Positions 54,831 through 63,782 of a stretch of 64,000 nt of DNA are shown here, piece by piece; within the stretch, counting starts at the first letter, position 1, and every line of letters starts with the position of its first letter. Location: assembly GCF_947504215.1 (NCBI RefSeq), contig NZ_CANNGO010000012.1:62001-126000 (forward strand). Reading direction: 5' to 3'. The position numbers and the translations under genes were made by a program. The DNA is from an uncultured Ruegeria sp. Lineage in GTDB: Bacteria > Pseudomonadota > Alphaproteobacteria > Rhodobacterales > Rhodobacteraceae. The notes beneath the pieces are model-generated. The model had not been told where the DNA came from, ran no database searches, and saw only the letters and a program-made list of their open reading frames with translations.

Positions 54831-55259
54831 ATGAATGACGCACTGTCATCTGCCCTACCCACGCCGGAGCGGCCTAAGCTGACCTTTCAGCAAGACGAAT
54901 TCTCCGTCAAACTGACATTGACTGATGATCCGAAATTCTGGTGGCGAGTCGAAAAGACCAATGGCGACACGCTACTGATCACAGACTTCATGCCGGGTGC
55001 GCAGAATGATCAGACCATGGCTATAGCTCTGAAGAATCTGATGGCGCAAAGCGGACAGACACCCCCTTTAACGGTGATCTTTCACGATCTGGTGCCCGGC
55101 TCGCCAGAACCCGGGGCCTACCGCATCCGTCTCAACGACGTCGCACAATCGCTCGAACGTTGGAGCCACATCGCCGCCGACCTAATGAATCTCAGCCTCG
55201 CCGACACGGAATTACAATCGCACCGGGGCAAATCCCGGATGATTGTCACCTTCAAGTAA
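54831..55259 (+). CDS. small protein of unknown function
   Basis: This 142-residue soluble protein starts at ATG 54831 with GGAG 9 nt upstream; an in-frame ATG 24 nt earlier is weaker. It has a mixed fold: KLTFQQDEFSVKLTLTDDPKFWWRVEKTN is followed by LTVIFHDLVPGSPEPGAYRIRLNDVAQSLERW and a helical tail. I do not recognise it. It converges with a possible 61-codon minus-strand gene at 55263. Confidence 0.5.
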   Translation: MNDALSSALPTPERPKLTFQQDEFSVKLTLTDDPKFWWRVEKTNGDTLLITDFMPGAQNDQTMAIALKNLMAQSGQTPPLTVIFHDLVPGSPEPGAYRIRLNDVAQSLERWSHIAADLMNLSLADTELQSHRGKSRMIVTFK

Positions 55260-55262
55260 GTG

Positions 55263-55448
55263 TTAAGGGTCTTGCGAGCCGCGATTGAAAACGTCGAGGA
55301 TGCTTTGGTCGGGAAACTCCCGCAGCATTATCACTGTCTTGAGCACCGTCTCTAGATGGACGAACGGCAAAGCGACGACTTCTCCGGTGGCCTGAGGCGC
55401 GACCGCGCGGTCTATGTCGGGTCCGTGAAGAGTATCCGGCGTGCTCAT
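55263..55448 (-). CDS. possible 61-residue protein
   Basis: This short frame starts with ATG and reads MSTPDTLHGPDIDRAVAP to SILDVFNRGSQDP. It has no clear ribosome-binding site. It ends 3 bases from the end of the convergent gene, the tight packing of real genes, but no homology is recognised. Confidence 0.3.
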   Translation of the reverse strand: MSTPDTLHGPDIDRAVAPQATGEVVALPFVHLETVLKTVIMLREFPDQSILDVFNRGSQDP

Positions 55449-55715
55449 GGAGAAATACGGTCCATCGTCGAGATTTCTTTGTTGTTGGGAACGTTAAACC
55501 CGGCACGGTTAAGGAAGGATTAAGACCACCAGCGACCTGTCTCGTCATTTGATCTTTCGGCGACAAACGAACTTCTGCCGAATAAGCGCGCATCTTCTCA
55601 GAGGTCAATAACCTAGGTGCAGGTCGTTTTCGACCGGATTAAAGATATCCACCGAGACCAGATACCTTGAACCGCCTCCTAGTTTCCCATGACCCAGAAG
55701 TAAGGATACTGGGTC

Positions 55716-55883
55716 ATGGGAAACACGAAGAACGGAATACGTTATCCAGAGGAAATGCGCGCGCGAGCGGTGCAGAAGGTTTTGGATCACGAGAGCGAGA
55801 ACGCGAGCAGATTAGCGGTCACCGTCGTAGAACTCGATCCAATAAAGCTCGTGCATAGCGCCATTGAAGTATTAGGTGTTTAG
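55716..55883 (+). pseudogene. N-terminal fragment of an IS3-family OrfA
   Basis: The fragment begins MGNTKNGIRYPEEMRARAVQ and continues for about 50 codons, typical of the OrfA helix-turn-helix of IS3 elements (RYPEEMRARAVQKVLDHE). It is cut short at 55873, where an IS481 element is inserted. No OrfB is left on this side. Confidence 0.7.
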
Positions 55884-56919
55884 TCCCGGCATCTGATGGA
55901 TCGGATTTAGGATTAATCGCTCTGGCTCTGAAGTCCAGACTTTGTAGATGCATTCGTAAGGGGTGAGCCCGCTTTGCGTCCTCAGTCTGCGGGCAAAATC
56001 ATAGGCATCTAGGAAGTCGGCAAGATGGCCGCGCAACTGCTCGTGGTTGTCGTAGTGGTAACGTTTGGCCGTCGCATCCTTGATGGTGCGGTTCATCCGC
56101 TCGACCTGGCCATTGGTCCAAGGATGGTTCGGTTTGGTCAGTCGGTGTTCGATCTCATTTGCTTCGCAGATCATGTCGAAGCGCATGGGCCGAGAATAGA
56201 CTGTGTTTCGGTTTCGGGGCTGATCTGCGAACTGGACGCCATTGTCCGTGAGAATGGTGTGGATTTTGTACGGAACGGTTTCCAGCAAACGAACCTTGCG
56301 ATACAAATCCACGGTGAAGATCCTCCCGCCCTCCCTCCGTCACATAAGTAAGGGCAAAGGTGGACGACTTTTACGCCGCCCGCAGCGGGATTATCCCACC
56401 GCTACCGTGGCAGACTTTCCCACCGCCGGTCTCAGCCCTCCTCGGTTCTGACCTCAGCAATGTCGATGTGGAAATGGCCAATCGGGTAGCGCTTGAACTG
56501 CTGCCGCTTCGGCTTGTCACCCGCGACATCCGGCTGACGCGATATCCCGTGCCTCTTTGAGCAGCGATGCAAAGAAGAGCGCGTCAGATGCGGAATAGTC
56601 GGCTGCAACGCATAGAGACAGTCATCTAAAGGTAACAGCGTGTGCCCACGAAATGCGACGACCATGGCTTCCTCCTCTTCGCCGAGAACAGTGGAACGTG
56701 GCTCTTTCGGCCCAGTTTTCTGATCTTCGACCGTCTGTCGTTTGCGCCACTTCGCGACCGTCTTCGGATTGATCCCCAGTTCCCGGCTCAGCTCCGCGAC
56801 CGAAGCTTGCGATCGCTGTATTGCTGCTCTGCCAGCGTGCGTGCCCTCTCGGCAGATTTGCTATGCAAATCGCCTGCCGGGTAACAGTACGTGGCGCTGC
56901 CATGACGAACTTGTCCCAT
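55872..56919 (-). pseudogene. IS481-family transposase, frameshifted and deleted
   Basis: Pieces of one IS481 transposase are spread over frames: MGQVRHGSA at the start (ATG 56919), GINPKTVAKWRKR-like HTH in another frame near 56760, MVVAFRGHTLLPLDDCLYALQP to the FHIDIAEV strand with the first Asp (56665-56432), then ILTDNGVQFADQP and NHPWTNGQVERMNRTIKD with the other two acidic residues (56312-55872). About 40-50 residues between the second and third pieces are replaced by unrelated sequence near 56340-56430. The gene is dead. Confidence 0.82.
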
Positions 56920-56979
56920 AGTGCTTCCTTCCATTCCAACGAAAGAATCACACCATCCAACCATGGGATCAAACACCTA
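55873..56979. mobile_element. IS481-family element, inactive
   Basis: The element is bounded by inverted ends TAGGTGTTTAGTCCC (55873-55887) and GGGATCAAACACCTA (56965-56979), with two mismatches. It is about 1.1 kb. No clear target duplication is seen. It sits inside an older IS3 remnant (55716-55872). Confidence 0.75.
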
Positions 56980-57166
56980 GCCCGCTGGCTGGATGAGGGC
57001 ATTAGTCCAAACCAAATGTGCTTTGTTGCGACGCTCGGCCTGTGTGAAACAACGTGATTTGCAATCGCCCCAAGGCTGGCGTGTCTGATCTCGCACCGGA
57101 CAGGTGCAAAATTTGCTGAGCGGCATCAGGTAGACCAACCGATTGGTCTCACATTCGGATCGGCTT

Positions 57167-59119
57167 CTAAAATCCAAACTCAAGACCACGATCTCCGAAA
57201 ACCATACCCCACAACCGCAAGTCATCCGACAGTGTTCGCGTCGTCAATGCGATTAGTCTGCGCAACTCTACCCGATTGGGATGATCGCGGAGGGTTAAGA
57301 ACTGCGACTCAAGGTCCTCCAGATCCTCTAGCATCCGTTCGGATTGTCTAGCTGCAGAGCGGAACTCACCGGTTACGCGGATACCAAACAAAGCTGCGCC
57401 GAAGACGGGAAGAACCCCCCCGGCGAATGTAGATACCGGCTTCACAACATCCTTGATCAAAGATTTGTCTTTGGCGACCAGGAAATTCCCATAGGCGAGC
57501 AGATAAACCAAGCCAGTAAGCATGGTGAGACCTAACAACACCAAAGAGGTGCGCTCCAGTCGATGCTCCAGCTTTCTCAGTCTATCATTATTGTCTTTGT
57601 GATATGAGATTTGCGGTTTGATCTCCTCCTGGACCAAAAAGTTGATCGTTAGCCGCAAGGCTGTGGCATCAATCACACCACTTGGCGGAGGGATTTCTCG
57701 GGTGCTTGCGCGCAGATACCAAATGACCCAGGCCTCTCCATATGTCATTCCTCCAAGATCGCTGTGTCGCAGTGGCGTACTTCCCATAAGAAATGGGGTG
57801 CGCACTGATCGAAACGCTTCGGCAAGACTTCGATAATCCAACCATTTTTGCTGCCATTTTCCTTTTCGTCCGCGCTTGGTGAGCAGTATGATCGAGAAGA
57901 TGCAAATCAGTTCGGCGATCACAAGCGCGGCTTTAGCGCCAAGCACCAAGGCTGGATCGGTCACCTTCGGTTCGACGATTAGGATCGCAAGACCCAAGAG
58001 AACAGCAAGCGCAGCCAACAGAAAGTTCAAGACATTTGTACTACGGAACAATGATCCGTAATGGTTAGCGAGGTTGTCTGCAAATTCCCATCGAGTTTGG
58101 ATCGAACTAGACAGGTGATTGGCATATGCATCGCCACCAATATCAGTAGCGCTTTGGTGCAAAGCATCCCATTGCGGTGCGGCAAAAGTCACTGAGCCCC
58201 GGTAATCTGGACGAAACCCCTCGCGCCATCTACCCAAGAACAGACGTTGAAGCAGAATGTATCCAAGCGCCCAAGACCTCGTACGGCTGCGTTCGTTGCG
58301 GAAGTCAGAAATACACTTATCTGGCGTGCGTTCTTCATTTTCATGCGTGTTGCGTCGCGTTGGCTCCGGAGTTGGCAGAGTCAGGTAGGAGCGCACAGCC
58401 CTGCCGAGGCCGCCGCAGGTTTCGTCGGCATCTTTATTGATCTTTAAGTCTTCCCACTGCCATTGTTCGTACCTTTGCTCCTGGCCCGACGCGCGCGACC
58501 AAAGGCGCATCTGTCCGTCCAACTGGACCCAGATAACAATGTGACCCTTGCGTTGTGCTTCTGCTACGACTTCAGCAGTGCCGCCTGCGCCTCTGCCTGG
58601 TTCGCCGTCCCATACCGCGATCACCACATCACTATGGGCCAGAATTAAGCGACCGACCGACGCGTATGCAGCCTCAGCGGCAATTGCTGGGCCGAGATCC
58701 AGTTCCATCCGAGCACCCACGCCCTTTTTGGCGTTCCACAGTCGGTCAAAATCGGCCTTCTCCTCTGAGGAAAATCCCTGCCATTCGACGTATTTTGCTC
58801 GCGGTGCGGGCAAAACATAGTTGAGTTTATAACCTGCTTTCGACGCAACACTAGCTGAGAACGTATCGCTCCCGGCCGCAAGTGCTGTCAAAAACCGTAG
58901 GTCAGGTTCCACGTCTGGCGTATAGTAGGCCTCTGATCCTGACGCATCTGCTTCCGCCTGCACGGATTGAGTTACCTGCTTCAAACAAGTCAGAGCTAAG
59001 TTAATGCTCCGCTCGAGAACCTCGATGTTCACGCCATTTAACCGGTTCGGGCGGTGGCCTGTCACGCCGACTCTTAAAGCAAGTTTTGGGGGCAAAAATG
59101 GGGAAACACCAAAGTCCAT
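57167..59119 (-). CDS. SLOG-domain protein with SLATT-like membrane domains
   Basis: This protein has 650 residues. The N-terminal Rossmann-like SLOG domain (about 14-200) has LRVGVTGHRPNRL, LTALAAGSDTFSA and VWDGEPGRGAGGTAEVV, the last like the nucleotide-binding GG-T-E motif of the LOG family. Two pairs of membrane helices follow: about 364-384 and 393-415, then WLDYRSLAEAFR; and about 523-545 with 562-580, then helical FRSAARQSERMLEDLEDLE. This is the pattern of SLATT effectors described for nucleotide-centred conflict systems, predicted to make pores when a ligand is bound. It is the second gene of a minus-strand pair, divergent from a TIR-STAND gene. Confidence 0.8.
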   Translation of the reverse strand: MDFGVSPFLPPKLALRVGVTGHRPNRLNGVNIEVLERSINLALTCLKQVTQSVQAEADASGSEAYYTPDVEPDLRFLTALAAGSDTFSASVASKAGYKLNYVLPAPRAKYVEWQGFSSEEKADFDRLWNAKKGVGARMELDLGPAIAAEAAYASVGRLILAHSDVVIAVWDGEPGRGAGGTAEVVAEAQRKGHIVIWVQLDGQMRLWSRASGQEQRYEQWQWEDLKINKDADETCGGLGRAVRSYLTLPTPEPTRRNTHENEERTPDKCISDFRNERSRTRSWALGYILLQRLFLGRWREGFRPDYRGSVTFAAPQWDALHQSATDIGGDAYANHLSSSIQTRWEFADNLANHYGSLFRSTNVLNFLLAALAVLLGLAILIVEPKVTDPALVLGAKAALVIAELICIFSIILLTKRGRKGKWQQKWLDYRSLAEAFRSVRTPFLMGSTPLRHSDLGGMTYGEAWVIWYLRASTREIPPPSGVIDATALRLTINFLVQEEIKPQISYHKDNNDRLRKLEHRLERTSLVLLGLTMLTGLVYLLAYGNFLVAKDKSLIKDVVKPVSTFAGGVLPVFGAALFGIRVTGEFRSAARQSERMLEDLEDLESQFLTLRDHPNRVELRRLIALTTRTLSDDLRLWGMVFGDRGLEFGF

Positions 59120-59337
59120 ACAACTTTCCGAACATCACGCGATGAAATCAAATACTGGAAGTCGTAATAGAGATTTTGTGCAGCGTCCAACACCAAATCG
59201 CGAGAGCGGCGATCTGGATCAGATCCTCCGTGATTCGCGTATCAGCTTACACAAGGACTGAGAACCGCTTCGAGCCAATGGCAGAGACCGCCAGCCTTAC
59301 ACAGAGGCTCTTATCACCCGCCTCAGCGCGGGTTGTA

Positions 59338-59952
59338 TCATTGGCTTTGATGCACCATTGACTTCAGCTGTTCCGGCCCAACATCGATGCCGTGTGATGT
59401 AGCAAAGTCTGCGAGAAACGCCAGGATATCGCCATGCGCGGTGACGAGGTTGTCCAAAGGGCTGTCTTCGATCACGTCTCCGCTTGGCTCAACGAAGAGG
59501 TTAAGGCCCCATGTGTTGATACCATCCTCCACTGTGCGGATCGTTTTCGACGTCACTCTGCTGGAATTGCACGTCGTGAGGGCCCGTCTAGTGGCGTCTG
59601 CAAAGGTCTTGATAGCCCTTGCCAAATAGCTTTCATTCACCCGGTCAGGATCCGCGAAGTCTGGCGTTGTGGTCCATACGTGTTCTGAAAAGCGAAATTT
59701 CAAAACAAGTTTCGATGGAAACCACCTAGAACTTGCCTCCGAACTCCATACCGCCGGTTCTGATCGGACATCCTTTGTGACATTCCATCCGTTCAGACTC
59801 TCCCGACCATGCTGCGCGTCGCTCACCGAGTTGTGTACGGCGGCAAACACACAAGCGTCCTCTCCCAGAAAGCCAAACTGCTCATATGAAATGCCGGTAA
59901 GTAGGTTGGGCATAATGTCGCCGAACGCGACATGCTGGGGAGTGTCATCCAT
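59338..59952 (-). CDS. unknown protein upstream of the SLOG-SLATT gene
   Basis: This 204-residue soluble protein has no signal peptide. It begins with HVAFGDIMPNLLTGISYEQFGFLG. A middle part holds NESYLARAIKTFADATRRALTTC and the C-terminus is helical (NLVTAHGDILAFLADFATSHGIDV). AAGG is present before the ATG. It is first of a minus-strand pair with the SLOG-SLATT gene (218-bp gap) and divergent from the TIR-STAND gene. I do not recognise the family. By position it may be a sensor, inhibitor or adaptor of the system. Confidence 0.65.
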   Translation of the reverse strand: MDDTPQHVAFGDIMPNLLTGISYEQFGFLGEDACVFAAVHNSVSDAQHGRESLNGWNVTKDVRSEPAVWSSEASSRWFPSKLVLKFRFSEHVWTTTPDFADPDRVNESYLARAIKTFADATRRALTTCNSSRVTSKTIRTVEDGINTWGLNLFVEPSGDVIEDSPLDNLVTAHGDILAFLADFATSHGIDVGPEQLKSMVHQSQ

Positions 59953-60103
59953 GTAGGCAGACCTTGTGCAAGAGCGACACGCTCCTTATGGCATCGAATT
60001 CGTTAACAGGGGGTAAACCAAGTTGTTTGCCTCGGAACCCGGCGAGGTCTTTGGCCTGTCTAATCTTGATGGATAGCGATACCTGCCATCGCGTTCCGCA
60101 ACA

Positions 60104-60182
60104 CTTTCCGAAGTTTCCTGACCCCTCAAAAAAACGAAAACGCTTTTCAATCCGAGGGGTGTTTGCATAACTTCGCGGAAAG
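60104..60182. promoter_or_regulatory. nested inverted repeat before the TIR-STAND gene
   Basis: The outer arms CTTTCCGAAGTT (60104-60115) and AACTTCGCGGAAAG (60169-60182) match apart from a 2-base indel. The inner arms ACCCCTC (60121-60127) and GAGGGGT (60154-60160) match perfectly. The 26-base centre is A-rich then TTTTC. The structure ends 13 bases before the ATG. It could be an operator pair, or fold in RNA over the start region. Confidence 0.6.
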
Positions 60183-60195
60183 ATAGGGGAGCGGA

Positions 60196-63100
60196 ATGGC
60201 GAGAGTGTTTATTTCTTATCGTCGCAACTCGATACGCGATGTGCAGAAATTGGTGCACGCCGTTCAGGGTTTTGGGTATGGTGGCGTGGAGTTTGATCGC
60301 GCCCGCGACGACAGTGGGCTCGTTGCCGGAGACGTTTGGAGGGCTTGGATCGAGTATCAAATCCGCGGCTCTCGGGCGGTCATTTTTATAATGACGCCCG
60401 ACTGGTTCGGCTCTGAGATTTGTATTCAGGAGTTTGTTTGGGCCCGGCGCCATGGAGCACGCATCATCCCGGTTTCTACGGAGCCCGTTGATGAAAACCA
60501 AAGCCCGCGGCTTCCAGACGTTGATCCCAAACTGTTCAACAGTGTAATGCCGGACAACGAGCTCTTCGGCTCTTATAGTGAATTCAACATCATTCTGAAC
60601 ACCCTTAATTATCGCAGTCTCGACATCGACGCGTTGCGCGAAACCGGAGAACTTAGCGACGACGACGCCGTGACCTTGCGGCGTGACCTGCGGCGGGCGG
60701 GTGTGGACCCGGAAAACTTCCCATTCGATGTGGGCAAGCACGAGCTTTATCCCGGGCTCGAAGCCATGGGCGAAGAACACGCGGGGGTGTTTTTCGGGCG
60801 CAACTTGCAGATTGATAACTTCTTTCACATCGCCGAAGAAATGCGGAGATTCGAACCGAATTTTGATGAAAGCAAATTTGATTACCCATCCGTCACGCCG
60901 GACGAAAAGCGCTTCGCGGTTGATGAAAACGGGAACCCTGAAAACCGTCTAATTGTATGTCTTGGCGCTTCTGGTGCCGGAAAATCGTCGTTTCTAAACG
61001 CAGGCCTGTTGCGACGTCTCAAGCTGCGACATGATCAGTATTACTGCCTCGATGTGGTACGGCCCGAGCGGTTCCCGATCACCGGAACGCGCGGTCTGGT
61101 CGCGGCTCTGAGCAAGGCGCTCATTGGCCAAGGTCGATCTCTGGAAGGTCTTCCTGATCAGCCAATCGGTGGAATTGATACCTCGAAAGAAGCACTGACC
61201 CGGCGACTGCAGGACGAAGGTGTCGACTTCCTGATCTTTGCACTCTTGGAGCTACAGAATGATCTGACTGCAAAACGAGCAAATAGCCTAAACTATCCAG
61301 ATAGGGGAGATCGCCCGGACAACCCTGCCATCCCCCAAAAACCCGTCAGCATTCTTCTGATGATTGATCAGGGGGAAGAGATGTTTCCCGGTGACTCAGC
61401 CTCGAACCACACTAGGCAAGAAGCCAAGACACTGCGAGACCTCGTTGGTAGCATGTTGGTCAAGTTGACCGATCGCGACAAATTCCAGAAAGCATCAGAC
61501 CTGCATGTCATTGTTATGATCGTCATGCGCACCGACACCTTCCCGCGCTTGCAGAGCGACGAAACTCTGGGAAAGACACTCCGAAAGCGGAGTTTTCTGG
61601 ACCTGCCGCAATTGCCTGCGGAAGACTACGGGACTGTGATACGTAAACCGGCTGAGCGCCGAGACATCGCGCTATCATTGGATGTGAAGCTTATCGACCG
61701 GATCATCAGCGATTTGGGCGGCGCAGGGACCATGACCGACAATGGCGACCTTCCAAGTCGTGGCGACGCCCTGCCATTGATCGCTTTTGTCATGGGCCGA
61801 CTTTGGGATCGCTGCGTCAAGGGCCTGTCCCAAGAAGAACGCCGCGGCAAACTGCAGATTTCCCTATCGGACTACGAAAAAATTGCCCGTGACAGTGGGC
61901 ACGAGGGTCTTAGTGGTGTGTTGACCTTGGCGGTTGATGAAGCCCTAGCAGGGTTGCGCACACAACACAGCGACATTCCAACGGACTTAAATGATCGCCT
62001 AAGGCGCATCTTTATCCCGGCCCTCGCCTCGGTGAATGAGCGCGAACGCCAACCCCTGCGGCGCATCGCGGCCATGGAAGAATTCGATAAGCGGCACGGG
62101 TTCGATACCATTGACAGATTGATTATTGACAAGTTGGTCGACGACGCCCGCATCCTGATCAAGCGAACAATCGAAAACAGGACCCCGCAGGGGGTCGAGA
62201 CCACCGAGGTCGTCGAGGTGGCTCATGAGGCTGTGTTGCGAAGTTGGCCATTGTTGAAAGAGTGGCTGGACAAGGCAACAGACTCGCTTGGCATCATCAA
62301 TATCGCCGAGGCCGACGACAAACGCAGGAAGGCGCGTTTGCAGTCCGAAAACTTCACAACCGAAAAATGCAGATATGAGCTCGAGCAGGAGCTTTATGAT
62401 CAAGGTCGTCTGGACCTGCTCTACGAGGCGCTTGACGATGTCGGGCTCGCACCTAGAACCACCGAGATCGATCCGCCGAAGCGGATGATCGACCTCATAG
62501 ACTTCATGAAGCCGGAAAAGGACCGCCTGATTAAAGAGCTTTCAGCCCGTGATGGAGAGGGCGACCAAATCAAACCGGTGGCTGATCACCAACGCCGATC
62601 TGACATCGGCAACCGACTTGCAACGCTCGGCGATACGCGACCGGGCGTGGGTATCTGGACACGCGACGCGATTAGGAAGCTTCGGGTAGAGAACTCGAAC
62701 AGGATGCGCTTCGGGTTTGATGTTGACCTAGAGCAAGACAAGCGCGCCGAATTGATCAAGGCGGAATTCGATGACGGTTGGGACGGGCTACCAGATATTG
62801 TCTGGTGCTACGTGCCGCCTGGGCGGGTGACTTTGCAATTGGGATTGGACTCAAACGGAGCCCCGAACGGAACAAAATCCGTCACGCGGGACATCGTGCA
62901 AGGGTTTTGGATGGCCAAGTACCCGATCACAATCGCGCAGTTCAATACGTTCTCGCGCGACTTCAATACCGATACAGGCAAGTATAATGACGGCCCCTTG
63001 TGGGAGACTTACGCAAACGAAACTTATTGGCGTGGTGCTCCCCGAGAGGAAACACAAGGCTCAAGTAGTCCCAAGCTGCCTTTTGGGCAGCATTTTCGCA

Positions 63101-63723
63101 TCGAAACTGACCCCCATTGGAACTATGCAGCTCAGTTTGTGAACTGGTTCTCATCGGTCGCCTATGGTCGATGGTTAACCGATCGATACAGACGTTTAGG
63201 GCTCATCAGCTCGGCGAACGAGACACGGCTTGCCACAGAATGGGAATGGCTGCTAGCCGCGACCGGCGGTGATAACCGTCTCTATCCGTGGGGAGATGCC
63301 TGGATGGAAGGCATGCTATCGCGCAATGCCGAGACTGGGGCATCCGGTCCGTCTGCTGTTGGCCTCTACCACCGCTTGGGGGATGCGCCAACGGGGGTCT
63401 CCGATCTGAGCGGGCTTCATCACGAGTGGTGTCTGAACCACCTTGAGCCTAAGAACTTCGATGATGACCCGTATGTGTGTCACCGAGACCAGTACCGACC
63501 CAGCCGCGGTGGTGGCTACTTCACACGCAGATTCCCGGATGGTCCTCTGAAAGACCTTGATCCGGAGTTTGCGGTGTCCGTACATGGTCGGTTGGAAGAC
63601 ACAGCGATGGGCGAGAACGAACAATCGGGGCGCATTCGAACCGCGCTTCGCCTCATCTGCACCGGCTTCGCCGAAAAAGCGAAGGAACGCATTGCCTTCG
63701 TTGATAAATTCGAAGGCCTCTAA
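60196..63723 (+). CDS. TIR - STAND NTPase - FGE-fold protein
   Basis: This 1175-residue protein has a TIR domain at about 1-95 (MARVFISYRRN, VEFDRARDDSG, IMTPDWFGSEICIQEFVWA) whose Glu79 aligns with the catalytic Glu of NAD-cleaving TIRs. A STAND-type P-loop NTPase follows: Walker A GASGAGKSS at 257-265 and Walker B ILLMIDQGEEMF with Asp391. A helical region with FVMGRLWDRC and VVEVAHEAVLRSWPLLKEW is typical of this NTPase class. From about 868 to the end is an FGE/sulfatase-modifying fold (GFWMAKYPITIAQFNTF, TEWEWLLAATGGDNRLYPWG, SRGGGYFTRRF). The catalytic Cys pair of true FGE enzymes is not present, so this part is probably a binding or sensing domain. GGGGAG precedes the ATG. Confidence 0.85.
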   Translation: MARVFISYRRNSIRDVQKLVHAVQGFGYGGVEFDRARDDSGLVAGDVWRAWIEYQIRGSRAVIFIMTPDWFGSEICIQEFVWARRHGARIIPVSTEPVDENQSPRLPDVDPKLFNSVMPDNELFGSYSEFNIILNTLNYRSLDIDALRETGELSDDDAVTLRRDLRRAGVDPENFPFDVGKHELYPGLEAMGEEHAGVFFGRNLQIDNFFHIAEEMRRFEPNFDESKFDYPSVTPDEKRFAVDENGNPENRLIVCLGASGAGKSSFLNAGLLRRLKLRHDQYYCLDVVRPERFPITGTRGLVAALSKALIGQGRSLEGLPDQPIGGIDTSKEALTRRLQDEGVDFLIFALLELQNDLTAKRANSLNYPDRGDRPDNPAIPQKPVSILLMIDQGEEMFPGDSASNHTRQEAKTLRDLVGSMLVKLTDRDKFQKASDLHVIVMIVMRTDTFPRLQSDETLGKTLRKRSFLDLPQLPAEDYGTVIRKPAERRDIALSLDVKLIDRIISDLGGAGTMTDNGDLPSRGDALPLIAFVMGRLWDRCVKGLSQEERRGKLQISLSDYEKIARDSGHEGLSGVLTLAVDEALAGLRTQHSDIPTDLNDRLRRIFIPALASVNERERQPLRRIAAMEEFDKRHGFDTIDRLIIDKLVDDARILIKRTIENRTPQGVETTEVVEVAHEAVLRSWPLLKEWLDKATDSLGIINIAEADDKRRKARLQSENFTTEKCRYELEQELYDQGRLDLLYEALDDVGLAPRTTEIDPPKRMIDLIDFMKPEKDRLIKELSARDGEGDQIKPVADHQRRSDIGNRLATLGDTRPGVGIWTRDAIRKLRVENSNRMRFGFDVDLEQDKRAELIKAEFDDGWDGLPDIVWCYVPPGRVTLQLGLDSNGAPNGTKSVTRDIVQGFWMAKYPITIAQFNTFSRDFNTDTGKYNDGPLWETYANETYWRGAPREETQGSSSPKLPFGQHFRIETDPHWNYAAQFVNWFSSVAYGRWLTDRYRRLGLISSANETRLATEWEWLLAATGGDNRLYPWGDAWMEGMLSRNAETGASGPSAVGLYHRLGDAPTGVSDLSGLHHEWCLNHLEPKNFDDDPYVCHRDQYRPSRGGGYFTRRFPDGPLKDLDPEFAVSVHGRLEDTAMGENEQSGRIRTALRLICTGFAEKAKERIAFVDKFEGL

Positions 63724-63782
63724 CGGCTACGCACAATCGGTTTGCCAACTCTTCGGCTATCTACGGGTTTGGCGACTTAACT

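Noticed and set aside
60196..63723. diversity-generating retroelement with an FGE variable domain
   Set aside because: The FGE fold can be a retroelement target, but there is no reverse transcriptase or template repeat in the window.
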